From NCBI GenBank assembly GCA_015065385.1, contig SVQK01000014.1, forward strand, positions 1-52,888: a DNA stretch of 52,888 nucleotides, given 5' to 3'. Position 1 is the stretch's first letter; the number at the start of each line of letters is the position of its first letter. Source of the DNA: Oscillospiraceae bacterium. GTDB lineage: Bacteria; Bacillota; Clostridia; Oscillospirales; CAG-272. Made by a program: the position numbers and the translations under genes. The notes below the pieces were generated by a model. It did not search any database. It worked only from the letters and a program-made list of their open reading frames with translations, and was not told where the DNA came from. Shown here one piece after another: positions 1 to 7,745 of this stretch.

Positions 1-285
1 GATGAGGAAGAGTGAGTAGGATCCGAGAGAGCCTCACAGAGAGCCGCGGGCGGTGGAATCGCGGCAGGACTTGCGCATCCGAATGGACTTCCGAGGGCGA
101 CCGGAAAGGATTCCCCGAGAATCCCGGTATGGAAGCCGGAGATGGACCTCCGTCAACAAAGTCCGGCGTATGATGGTACGCGCTGAGTGGACGTGTTTCA
201 CGTCAGGCCGGGTGGCACCGCAGGAATGTTTTTCACTCCTGTCCCAGCAGAGCGAACGCTTTTTGTTGGGACGGGAGTTTTCTTT
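1..285 (+). promoter_or_regulatory. T-box leader, probable tryptophan specifier
   Basis: Stem I is visible: GGAAG at 6-10 pairs with CTTCC at 88-92, GGAT at 19-22 pairs with ATCC at 77-80, and GCCGC at 43-47 pairs with GCGGC at 61-65 around a distal loop containing GGTGGAA. The specifier loop on the 3' side reads GAA-TGG-A, so the specifier is TGG (Trp) at 84-86. The T-box sequence GGGTGGCACCGCAG lies at 210-223 and is followed by an intrinsic terminator. In the T-box family, uncharged cognate tRNA favours the antiterminator, so the ECF genes downstream should be induced by tryptophan starvation. The leader may begin just before the window. The promoter is not seen. Confidence 0.93.
235..285 (+). 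terminator. T-box regulated intrinsic terminator
   Basis: A 12-bp stem (235-246 with 267-278) is followed by a T-rich run at 278-285. It lies directly after the T-box sequence, where the competing terminator of a T-box leader is expected. Confidence 0.9.
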
Positions 286-366
286 TCGAGAGCGCTTCAT
301 GACAGCTTCGTCCCGGGAAACCATCGCAAAAATTTACATCTGCAAAAGCGGAAAGGAGAACCTGTC

Positions 367-906
367 ATGGCAGAGAAAAGAACCGTAACCGTCGAGGAGA
401 AGAAGGGCTTCTCCGTTCAGGACCTCATCGTCGTCGCCGTGCTTCTGGCGGCGGGCGCCGTGCTGAAGCTGGTGGTGGGCCAGGTGGTCAACTTCTTCGG
501 CATGAAACCGAATTTCATCATCGCTTCCTATTGTCTGGCGATCCTTCTGACCCGTCCGAAGCTCTATCAGAGTGCGATCATCGGACTTCTGGCCGGGGCG
601 ATCTGCCAGTTCCTCCCCGGGACGCCGTGGCTCAACCTGATCTCCGAGCTGGTCGGAGCCGTCGCCATGGGCCTTCTCATCCGCGTCCCCATGAAGGCGG
701 GCAAATTCGACGCGAATCCCATGGTCTCCACCTTCCTCTCCACGGTGCTCTCCGGCGGGACGTACACCGTCTGCCTCTTCGCCTTCGTGAAAGCGACGAC
801 GGAAGGGCTGGCGGCCTATGTTCCGATCGTCCTCTGCACCGCGCTGATCAACATGGTCCTCGTGCAGCTTCTGTACCTGCCCCTGAAAAAAGTGCTGCGC
901 AAATAA
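367..906 (+). CDS. trpP: ECF transporter S component, probable tryptophan transporter (TrpP-like)
   Basis: This 179-residue, very hydrophobic protein has about five or six membrane segments and is the likely substrate-binding subunit of an energy-coupling factor importer. After the first membrane segment it carries MKPNF, similar to the MKPD segment of Bacillus TrpP. The start at 367 is chosen because AAAGGAG lies at 352-358. The frame stays open upstream only because it runs through the T-box leader. The two ATPases and the T subunit follow at once, so this is a dedicated ECF module. The tryptophan assignment rests mainly on the TGG specifier of the T-box; the S-component family resemblance is supporting. 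Another aromatic or indole-type substrate cannot be excluded. Confidence 0.8.
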   Translation: MAEKRTVTVEEKKGFSVQDLIVVAVLLAAGAVLKLVVGQVVNFFGMKPNFIIASYCLAILLTRPKLYQSAIIGLLAGAICQFLPGTPWLNLISELVGAVAMGLLIRVPMKAGKFDANPMVSTFLSTVLSGGTYTVCLFAFVKATTEGLAAYVPIVLCTALINMVLVQLLYLPLKKVLRK

Positions 907-931
907 GCGGCGGCGCGGAAAGGAGAATCCC

Positions 932-1771
932 ATGATCGACATTCAGGCTCTGACGTTCCGGTACGAGGGAGCGGAAAAGGACGCGCTCTCGGACGTGACC
1001 CTCACCGTTCCGGACGGCGCGTTTCTCGGGATCATCGGACCGGCGGGCGCGGGAAAGACGACGCTTCTCCACTGCATGAGCGGAATCATTCCCCACGCGT
1101 ACCGGGGCGACTTCTACGGCGCGGTCCTCCTTGACGGGATGGACACGGCGGACACCCGGCTGACCGATCTCTCCCGGACGGCGGGGACGGTCTTTCAGGA
1201 CGTGGACAGCCAGATCGTATCCTCCGTGGTGGAGGACGAGCTGCTCTACGGGCTCGAGAACTTCGGCGTCCCGCGGGAGGAGATCGAAGAACGCCTCTCG
1301 TTTGCGCTCGAAAAAGTGGGCATCGCCTCCCTGCGGCACCGGACGGTCAGCTCCCTCTCCGGCGGACAGCGGCAGAAGGTGGCCATCGCCTCCCTCGTCG
1401 CGCTCCGCCCGAAGCTCCTATTGCTCGACGAACCGACGGGGGAGCTCGATCCGGGCAGCAGCCGGCAGATCTTCTCCCTGCTCCGGACGCTCAACCGGGA
1501 ATGGGGCATGACGGTCGTGGTGGTGGAGCAGAAGATCATGCTCCTGTGCGAATTCGCACAACGGCTGGCGGTGCTGAGCGAAGGGCGCGTGGTCCGGGAC
1601 GGTTCGGTGCGCGAGGTGCTCGGCGACATTGAGGGACTGGAGGAGATCGGGGTCAACTGCCCGAGAGTGGCGCGGTTCTCCTCCCTCCTGTCCGCCAAAA
1701 CAGGAAGGAAGCTGCCCGTGTGCGTGAACGTGGACGAGGCGGAGGCCATGGCGCGGGAGGTGACGGCATGA
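932..1771 (+). CDS. ecfA1: ECF transporter ATPase subunit 1
   Basis: A 279-residue ABC ATPase that would power the ECF tryptophan importer from the cytoplasmic face. Walker A is GPAGAGKTT (residues 36-44), the Q-loop region is FQDVDSQ (88-94), the signature is LSGGQ (142-146) and Walker B is LLLLDEPTG (about 162-170). It starts 25 bp after the S-component gene with AAAGGAGAA upstream. Its stop overlaps the next start (ATGA). Having two non-identical ATPases plus a T gene next to one S gene is typical of a group I (dedicated) ECF system. Confidence 0.92.
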   Translation: MIDIQALTFRYEGAEKDALSDVTLTVPDGAFLGIIGPAGAGKTTLLHCMSGIIPHAYRGDFYGAVLLDGMDTADTRLTDLSRTAGTVFQDVDSQIVSSVVEDELLYGLENFGVPREEIEERLSFALEKVGIASLRHRTVSSLSGGQRQKVAIASLVALRPKLLLLDEPTGELDPGSSRQIFSLLRTLNREWGMTVVVVEQKIMLLCEFAQRLAVLSEGRVVRDGSVREVLGDIEGLEEIGVNCPRVARFSSLLSAKTGRKLPVCVNVDEAEAMAREVTA

Positions 1772-2589
1772 TCCGGGCGGAGAGCGTCAGCTACAGCTAC
1801 AGCGGAGGGGGACAGACCGTCTCCGATCTCACCTTCCACATTCAAAAAGGGGAGTTCGTCGCCCTGATCGGAGAAAACGGCGCGGGCAAGACCACCACGG
1901 TCAAGCTCATCGACGGGCTGCTCAGGCCGACCTCGGGCAGAATGCTCGTGAACGGGATGGACACGGTGAAATCGAAGGTCAGCGAGCGGGCCAGACAGGT
2001 GGGATTCCTCTTCCAGAATCCGGACCGGCAGATCTGCAAGAACACCGTCCGGGATGAAATCGCGTTCGGGCTCCGGGCCGTATGGGGCAGGGGCGAGGCC
2101 GCGAAGATCGATGAACGGGTAAAGGAGCTTCTCGACCTGTTCTCCTTCCGCGGGGACGAGGAACCCTTTTCCCTCAGCCGCGGACAGCGTCAGCAGGTGG
2201 CTCTGGCCTCCACGCTCGCCGTCAAGCCGGCGGTGCTCATCCTCGACGAGCCGACCACGGGACTGGACTATCGGGAGTGCACAAAGATCATGGAATTCAT
2301 CCGGAATCTCAACGAAACGGAGGGCACCACGGTGGTGATGGTCTGCCACGACATGGAGGTGGTGCTCGACTACGCCCGCCGCGCGCTGGTGATGGCCGGG
2401 GGACGCCTCCTCGCCGACGGTCCTGTCCGGGAGATCTTCCGGGACGCGGATCTGATGGCGCGGGCTTCGCTCCTGCCTCCGCAGATCATCCAGCTGTCGG
2501 GGAGGCTCGGCGGACGGTACGCTCTTGCGGACGACGCGGAAACGCTCGCGGAGCTGATCGCCGAGGGCGACAGGAGGGGAACGGTATGA
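1768..2589 (+). CDS. ecfA2: ECF transporter ATPase subunit 2
   Basis: The second ABC ATPase (273 residues) of the module. Walker A is GENGAGKTT (35-43), the Q loop is FQNPDRQ (82-88), as is usual in ECF ATPases, the signature is the variant LSRGQ (136-140) and Walker B is VLILDEPT (156-163). The ATG at 1768 overlaps the preceding stop by ATGA, and the purine-rich CGGGAGGTGA just upstream serves as ribosome binding site. The longer open frame upstream is rejected for that reason. It is translationally coupled on both sides. Confidence 0.92.
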   Translation: MIRAESVSYSYSGGGQTVSDLTFHIQKGEFVALIGENGAGKTTTVKLIDGLLRPTSGRMLVNGMDTVKSKVSERARQVGFLFQNPDRQICKNTVRDEIAFGLRAVWGRGEAAKIDERVKELLDLFSFRGDEEPFSLSRGQRQQVALASTLAVKPAVLILDEPTTGLDYRECTKIMEFIRNLNETEGTTVVMVCHDMEVVLDYARRALVMAGGRLLADGPVREIFRDADLMARASLLPPQIIQLSGRLGGRYALADDAETLAELIAEGDRRGTV

Positions 2590-3335
2590 CGGATCTCTTT
2601 CAGTACACGCCGGGGACTTCGCCGCTCCACCGGATGAACCCGATCACCAAGATCGTGCTGACGCTCGCGGTCTGCGCGGCGGCGTTTCTCACGGACAACC
2701 TCTTCGTTCTGCTCTTCCTTCTGCTCTTCGATCTGATGATCGGCGTCGTCGGGCGGGTAGAGCGGAAGGCTTTCTCGATCTTCAAGGGGCTGTTCAAGGT
2801 CTCGCTCTTCCTGTTCGTTCTGCAAGCTCTGTTCGTCCGGCGCGGGAACCGGCTCTTCTGGATCGTCACGGACGAAGGACTGCTCACGGCGGCGGCGGTC
2901 GTGCTCCGGCTGCTCGTGGTCTGCCTCCCGCTCGCGCTGGTGCTGGCGGTGACGCAGGTCTCGGATATCGCGGGCGCGCTGGTTCAGGTCCTGCATGTGC
3001 CCTACGCCTACGCCTTCACGCTGACGACCGCGATCCGGTTCATCCCGCAGTTCATGGAGGAGATGAGCGGAATCATGGAGGCGCAGACGGCCCGCGGCGT
3101 GGAGTTCGATTCGAAGAACTTCCTCAAGAAGCTCGGGATGCTCCTGCCCCTCTGCGCCCCGCTTCTGATTTCCTCGGTGCGTCGGACGCAGGCGACGGCG
3201 ACCGCGGCTGAGGTGCGGGGATTCGCGCTCCGGACGTCCCGCTCGGGCTACAGGCAGTACCGGTTCGGCGCGGTGGATTTTATGGGATTCCTCGTGTCCG
3301 CAGCCCTTGTCGCCGGTGCGGTTCTGATCCCGTGA
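2586..3335 (+). CDS. ecfT: ECF transporter T component
   Basis: A 249-residue membrane protein of the CbiQ/EcfT type, the scaffold that links the S component to the two ATPases. The N terminus (TSPLHRMNPITKI) matches the usual EcfT start just before the first membrane helix. A conserved cytoplasmic segment before the last helices includes EAQTARGVEF and later SSVRRTQATA-AAEVRGF, corresponding to the two Ala-Arg-Gly-type coupling motifs that contact the ATPases. The start at 2586 overlaps the previous stop (ATGA) and is preceded by AGGAGGGG. It is the last gene of the operon; an intrinsic terminator follows at 3368-3403. Confidence 0.9.
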   Translation: MTDLFQYTPGTSPLHRMNPITKIVLTLAVCAAAFLTDNLFVLLFLLLFDLMIGVVGRVERKAFSIFKGLFKVSLFLFVLQALFVRRGNRLFWIVTDEGLLTAAAVVLRLLVVCLPLALVLAVTQVSDIAGALVQVLHVPYAYAFTLTTAIRFIPQFMEEMSGIMEAQTARGVEFDSKNFLKKLGMLLPLCAPLLISSVRRTQATATAAEVRGFALRTSRSGYRQYRFGAVDFMGFLVSAALVAGAVLIP

Positions 3336-3367
3336 GCCGGGAATCCGTCCGCCTTACAAACAAATCG

Positions 3368-3403
3368 GCCGATCCGCTGTTGTTCAGTCGGATCGGCTTT
3401 TTT
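3368..3403 (+). terminator. Terminator of the ECF operon
   Basis: GCCGATCCG (3368-3376) pairs perfectly with CGGATCGGC (3389-3397) and is followed by six T residues. Confidence 0.9.
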
Positions 3404-3450
3404 CATGCTGTATTCAGTGGGTTCCAGTCGATCTTGCTGTTTCCGGGAAT

Positions 3451-4104
3451 TTACCCGTGGAGATCTTCTTCCGCGCCTCCGCCCCGGGCCTTTCGGATCA
3501 CCTCCGCGATCCCGTACCGCTTGATTTCAAATTCAAGCTGATCGGCACAGCCGGCGCACAGTCCGACTCCGTCCACCGTCACGCACGGATCAAGCTCATA
3601 GATCGGGAAGGGCTTCGCGGGGTTTGTCAAAGCCCGCCCGCAGATCGGACAGAGGAGGAAGTTATACTGCGGATAATCTATGATCCGGTGCTTCACATAA
3701 TAGCGCTTTGCCGGGAGCCCGCCGGGAAACTCCAGCTCCTCCGGGAAAGCGGCCGTTTTCAGGAATTGTGCGTTCGCCTCGGTTAGCCGTCCGGTTCCGG
3801 CGTCCCAGAATTCGTTCCGATCCGCTTCGAGGATATAGCAGGCCGTGATCAGGATCTTCCTTTTCGCCGAATCGGACTCCCCCTCCGCCGGAAGCTCCGC
3901 TGTCCGTCCGATCCCGAGCAGCTCGTCCGCCGTGACGCCGAGCACCCGGCACAGCGGGGGGATCAGGGCTAAATCCGGCGCTGCTTGTCCGAGCTCCCAT
4001 TTTGAGACGGCCTGCGCGGTGACGCCGAGGTAATCCGCGAGCCTGTCCTGCGTCATGTCGGCTTTCTTGCGCAGGTCTTTGATTCTTTGTCCGATGTGTT
4101 CCAT
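3451..4104 (-). CDS. XRE-family regulator with C-terminal zinc-binding region (copy A)
   Basis: 217 residues. Residues about 1-65 form an XRE-type helix-turn-helix (QDRLADYLGVTAQAVSKWE) that is nearly identical to the N terminus of the regulator at 5781-6878. The rest is unrelated: it has two CxxC pairs, CPICG and CAGC, plus further cysteines, suggesting a zinc ribbon. The start at 4104 is shared in sequence and spacing with the paralogue. The promoter upstream is duplicated too, so both genes may answer to the same signal. An imperfect palindrome (AAAGCGGGCCCGGCTTT, 4131-4147) just downstream of the predicted transcription start could be an operator. The target genes are not identifiable. 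Confidence 0.8.
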   Translation of the reverse strand: MEHIGQRIKDLRKKADMTQDRLADYLGVTAQAVSKWELGQAAPDLALIPPLCRVLGVTADELLGIGRTAELPAEGESDSAKRKILITACYILEADRNEFWDAGTGRLTEANAQFLKTAAFPEELEFPGGLPAKRYYVKHRIIDYPQYNFLLCPICGRALTNPAKPFPIYELDPCVTVDGVGLCAGCADQLEFEIKRYGIAEVIRKARGGGAEEDLHG

Positions 4105-4220
4105 ATCGTTTTCCTCTCTTGTTCAGACAGAAAGCGGGCCCGGCTTTCGTTCTGCCTATAGTATAGCAGATTCGAACGCCGGGCGCAATGGATTTGATTT
4201 TGAGTTCGGATCAACCGGGG
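3906..4220. repeat. Duplicated promoter-HTH module, copy A
   Basis: This 315-bp segment aligns without gaps to 6680-6994 (constant offset 2,774 bp), with about 11 mismatches counted by eye. It covers the promoter, 5' untranslated region and first ~66 codons of the XRE gene. Similarity stops abruptly at both ends. Confidence 0.9.
4160..4188 (-). promoter_or_regulatory. Promoter of XRE copy A
   Basis: On the minus strand: -35 TTGCGC (4183-4188), 17-bp spacer, -10 TATACT (4160-4165). The same arrangement occurs upstream of copy B. Confidence 0.75.
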
Positions 4221-4242
4221 TTGCGAGGGCTGCACAGAAAGA

Positions 4243-5487
4243 TCATGATTTCCGAAGCACCCGGCATCCGAAAGCTCTCAGACCCAAAGCGAACGGTCCG
4301 TCGTCATCCGGGGACGCATGGGCGTCTTTTTCCGAATTCCGCGCCCACGGTTCTGCGGAGTATCCGTCCCAGTGCGCGGGCGTTTCGGGAGATAGTACGT
4401 CAAAGCGCACCGTGCAGCCTTCCAGACCTTTGAGATAACCCGCAAACTCCGCCGCAAACCGGATATCGTCCGCAAGCTCGTCCCCAAGCTCCCCCTCCCG
4501 CAGCTCTTCCAGATTCATCCGCAGGCGGCGGAATTCCCGGTCAAGTACGCGGTCGATGCAGTCCATCAGTTCCCGGTTCAGCTCGTATGCCGCGTCCAGC
4601 TGTTTGCGGTTTTGCCCCGCGTCGGAAGCGCGGACAAGCGGGACGGCTTCCCCGCCGTCAAAGGGCTCGCCGTGCAGGGCGACGACTCCGGCTTCGTGCG
4701 CGTATCCCGTGCTGTCAAGATTTACGGCGAGGGTGAGGCTTTGAACATGAAAGAGATCCTCCGGCAAGCGCGCGAACGCCTCCCCTGCCCGCTTCCTTGC
4801 GTCTTCGTTTTCTTCGAACAACCGCTTCAGTTTTTTCAAGGCATCCGAACGCGGCGCGAGCGCTTCCAGATCCTTCCAGAGCGCCGTCACCGCTTCATGC
4901 CGCGCCCGGACGTCCGAGAGCGTCTCCCGGAACGAGCGGCGCGGAATCTCGGGAGGATAGGATCCGGCGAAGCGGTTCAGCGCGTCGATGAGCGCGGGCG
5001 TCCCGCAAAGCTCCCGAAACAGCTCCGCGCGGAATCGGATCACGGCGGGATCGTCCGTGTAGTACGGTATGCCGTCCGTTTTGAGAACCTTCCCGAGCGT
5101 CGCCTCCCATGCCGTCACAAATTCGTCGGAAAGGGCAGAGCGCATTTTCCCCTCCGGAAAGAGCAGCCGTGCCGGTGCCCCGCGCGCTTTCTTTTTCACG
5201 GTAAGCGCAGATTCTTCCGAAAGGCGGCGCGGCTTGGAGCGGATAAAGTAGGGCGTGGTCTGCGATTTCTTCCGTCTGTCCCAGAGGAGGCACGCGACAG
5301 AGTACGGAAACTGGACGCACGTCACCTCGAGGAACAGGGAGAGCAGCACCCATTTGACAAGCGCGACGGTTCCCTCAAGATCCCGCGAGACCACCGCTCC
5401 CCAACCGAGAATGAGTCCCGTGACGAGAAGGACGAACGGATAGAAGTCCTCCCTCTTCCGGTATTCCTTGTTGTTTTGCTTTTTCAT
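4243..5487 (-). CDS. Membrane-anchored coiled-coil protein of unknown function
   Basis: 414 residues. I do not recognise a family. The N terminus is basic (MKKQNNKEYRKRED), followed by two close membrane segments (roughly residues 16-34 and 43-70), then a long charged, mainly helical cytoplasmic region rich in Glu, Arg and Ala. The start at 5487 is chosen for its AGGAGAGAGG ribosome binding site; the frame extends further up without one. A consensus promoter lies at 5684-5712. The stop is only 22 bp from the duplicated promoter-HTH module, so the gene sits between the two XRE paralogues and may be under their control. Confidence 0.65.
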   Translation of the reverse strand: MKKQNNKEYRKREDFYPFVLLVTGLILGWGAVVSRDLEGTVALVKWVLLSLFLEVTCVQFPYSVACLLWDRRKKSQTTPYFIRSKPRRLSEESALTVKKKARGAPARLLFPEGKMRSALSDEFVTAWEATLGKVLKTDGIPYYTDDPAVIRFRAELFRELCGTPALIDALNRFAGSYPPEIPRRSFRETLSDVRARHEAVTALWKDLEALAPRSDALKKLKRLFEENEDARKRAGEAFARLPEDLFHVQSLTLAVNLDSTGYAHEAGVVALHGEPFDGGEAVPLVRASDAGQNRKQLDAAYELNRELMDCIDRVLDREFRRLRMNLEELREGELGDELADDIRFAAEFAGYLKGLEGCTVRFDVLSPETPAHWDGYSAEPWARNSEKDAHASPDDDGPFALGLRAFGCRVLRKS

Positions 5488-5683
5488 GCCTCTCTCCTGT
5501 TTTCCCGCTCCGTCAGCGATTCGTCCGGCGCGGTGAGGCTCGGAATCACCGCGGACACCGTCGAATTCGGGCATTTGCCGGATGGCGGGCGCATTTCCCG
5601 CAGGCTTCAAAGGCGGCGTCTTTCCGTCCGGCTTTCAGTCCGAGATTTCCTCGCGTGTTCGTAAACCGGCAGGTTCTGATTCG

Positions 5684-5712
5684 ATTATACCCGATTTTTC
5701 CATTTTTGTCAA
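5684..5712 (-). promoter_or_regulatory. Consensus promoter of the 4243-5487 gene
   Basis: Minus strand: perfect -35 TTGACA (5707-5712) and perfect -10 TATAAT (5684-5689) with a 17-bp spacer. Confidence 0.9.
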
Positions 5713-5780
5713 TAGAAGCTGTTTTGAGAATACCTCAGCGGAATGTGTGAGTGCAAAGCGGCAAAAGCTCCCCGCTCCCT

Positions 5781-6878
5781 TTACTCCCGGGAGGTCACGC
5801 GCCTGCGGGAAGTCCCTTCTTCTTCCAGTTCCGCGCAGAGGGCTTTGAAGTCGTCTCTCTCCCGGAGGGGGGCGAAATCCGGGCCGTACAGGAAGTGGCA
5901 CAACCTCGCGGGAAGGGAAAGGCTTGACACAATCAGCGGCGCGTCGTTCGTCTGCTTCAGCCGGTCGAACAGCGGCGTGGTGTACGGAATGGGTTCCGGC
6001 GGCATATTGACCGAATCCCGCGCGAGTTCGGCGTCGCAGTACGCGCGCAGCTTTTCCACAGCCTCCTCTTCTTTTCCGGCGCGTGTCAGCAGCACCGCCT
6101 CCCTTTCCAGCACCGGAATCAGCCAGTTGAAGAATCGAAGATAATTCCCGTCCGGAAAGATCAGCTCGAGCAGCTTTTCCTGCATTTTGAGCAATGGCAG
6201 GGAATCCGTGTCCCGGTTGAACGAGCTGAAAACGTTGAGAAATTCCGCAAGCTTCCTATGCGCCTGTCTTTGCAGATGGAGGATGCGTTCCTCCCCCTCC
6301 AGACAGAATTGAAGCAGATAATCCGCCTGCGGGCTCAGCCGGGCCGTTTCCGCCGCTTCTTCCCGCCGTCCGCGTTTCAGGAGAAGAAAGACCATCCGGT
6401 ACAGCGTATTCGAACGGATCGTTTCGTCCTTTGTTTCTTCCAGAACGAGACGATACCGTTTTTCCGCCGCATCCAACCATTCTTCTTTTTTTCCGTCGGA
6501 TTTCTCGTAATCGGAAAGTCCTTCTTCCGCCGCGGCAAGCCAGAATTGTACCCATAGGCTCTTCGGATAGTCCTTCGCGGCAGACAGACATTTCGGGTAC
6601 AGGACGCGGGGATCGACGGTTTCCGGATGCCGGATGAAAGAAAGGCTTTCCTCCGTCTCCTTCTGACCGGTGTCCTCCTGTCCGATCCCCAAAAGCTCGT
6701 CCGCCGTGACGCCGAGCACCCGGCACAGCGGGGCAATCAGGGCTAAATCCGGCGCCGCTTGTCCGAGCTCCCATTTTGAGACGGCCTGCGCGGTGACGCC
6801 GAGGTAATCCGCGAGCCTGTCCTGTGTCATGTCGGCTTTTTTGCGCAGGTCTTTGATTCGTTGTCCGATGTGTTCCAT
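5781..6878 (-). CDS. XRE-family regulator with helical-repeat C terminus (copy B)
   Basis: 365 residues. The first ~66 residues are the same XRE helix-turn-helix as in the regulator at 3451-4104. The remaining ~300 residues are different: charged, helical and leucine/alanine-rich, resembling the TPR-like sensor regions of large Firmicutes XRE regulators. The start at 6878 lies in the duplicated segment. The two paralogues therefore share DNA-binding domain and promoter but have unrelated effector regions. Confidence 0.8.
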   Translation of the reverse strand: MEHIGQRIKDLRKKADMTQDRLADYLGVTAQAVSKWELGQAAPDLALIAPLCRVLGVTADELLGIGQEDTGQKETEESLSFIRHPETVDPRVLYPKCLSAAKDYPKSLWVQFWLAAAEEGLSDYEKSDGKKEEWLDAAEKRYRLVLEETKDETIRSNTLYRMVFLLLKRGRREEAAETARLSPQADYLLQFCLEGEERILHLQRQAHRKLAEFLNVFSSFNRDTDSLPLLKMQEKLLELIFPDGNYLRFFNWLIPVLEREAVLLTRAGKEEEAVEKLRAYCDAELARDSVNMPPEPIPYTTPLFDRLKQTNDAPLIVSSLSLPARLCHFLYGPDFAPLRERDDFKALCAELEEEGTSRRRVTSRE

Positions 6879-6994
6879 ATCGTTTTCCTCTCTTGTTCAG
6901 ACAGAAAGCGGGCCCGGCTATCGTTCTGCCTGTAGTATAGCAGATTCGAACGCCGGGCGCAATGGATTTGATTTTGAGTTCGGATCAACCGGGG
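6680..6994. repeat. Duplicated promoter-HTH module, copy B
   Basis: Second copy of the 315-bp segment at 3906-4220, roughly 96% identical by eye and without indels. The upstream edge is only 16 bp from the stop of the SIS-domain gene at 7011. Confidence 0.9.
6934..6962 (-). promoter_or_regulatory. Promoter of XRE copy B
   Basis: Minus strand: -35 TTGCGC (6957-6962), 17-bp spacer, -10 TACACT-type hexamer at 6934-6939 that reads TATACT, as in copy A. The palindrome downstream carries one change relative to copy A. Confidence 0.75.
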
Positions 6995-7010
6995 GTTGAA
7001 AAGCGGGAGG

Positions 7011-7745
7011 TCACAGGGACTTGACGAGGGGCTTGTATTTTTGGATGAAGCCCTCGTTCGCCTCGTCGCCGTGCTCGGTGTTCGCCGACGCGAAGATCTC
7101 CGCGGGATGGCCGGATTCCTCGAGCAGCTCCGCGGTCCGGCAGACGATCGCCTCCATGATCATCGCGCCGATCACCGTCGAGGTCGCGCCGACCGCCTTG
7201 CCGCCGATCTCCACGGACGCGTCCCCGTAGGCTCCCATGTTGTCGATCACCACGCCGCACACGTCCATGAGCTTCTTCCCCTCGGGGTGGCGGGAGGTCA
7301 TCCGCGCGCTGTGGGCGATGTTGGTGACGCAGACCGTCGAAAGGCCGCGCTTTTTCGCCTCCTCCGCCATCTCCACGGCGACCGTGTTGCAGCCGGAGTT
7401 GGAGAAGAGGAACAGCACGCCCCCGCACCGGATCGCGTCGATATCGTCGAGCAGCATCCCGGCGAGTCCGGACATCCTCTCGAGCGCGGAGCTTCTCGCC
7501 GCCGCCCGGTGCAGCATGAGGGCGTCCTCGAGGATCGGAACCACCCGCGCCAACCCTCCCGCACGGTAGAAGATCTCCTCCGCCAGCATGTGGGAGTGGC
7601 CGGTGCCGAAGGTGAAGACAAATCCGCCTTTTTCAAGCGCGTCCGCCGTGAGCCGCGCCGCCGCCTCGATCTTCTCCGCCTGTCCGACGCGCACCTTTTC
7701 CGCGAGCGCGATAACGTTGTGCATGTATGTTTCCGATGCGATCAT
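7011..7745 (-). CDS. SIS-domain sugar-phosphate-binding protein (UPF0309-like)
   Basis: 244 residues with a single SIS (sugar isomerase) domain: FTFGTGHSHM near residue 44, then LFLFSNSGCNTVAVEMA, matching the phosphate-binding Ser-rich loop, and CVTNIAHS. This is the class annotated as sugar isomerase domain protein or UPF0309, which lacks a full GlmS or MurQ architecture. It overlaps the kinase gene upstream by ATGA and has GGAGG seven bases before its ATG, so both are made together. The pairing suggests handling of a phosphorylated amino sugar or its ether. The exact substrate is unknown. Confidence 0.82.
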   Translation of the reverse strand: MIASETYMHNVIALAEKVRVGQAEKIEAAARLTADALEKGGFVFTFGTGHSHMLAEEIFYRAGGLARVVPILEDALMLHRAAARSSALERMSGLAGMLLDDIDAIRCGGVLFLFSNSGCNTVAVEMAEEAKKRGLSTVCVTNIAHSARMTSRHPEGKKLMDVCGVVIDNMGAYGDASVEIGGKAVGATSTVIGAMIMEAIVCRTAELLEESGHPAEIFASANTEHGDEANEGFIQKYKPLVKSL

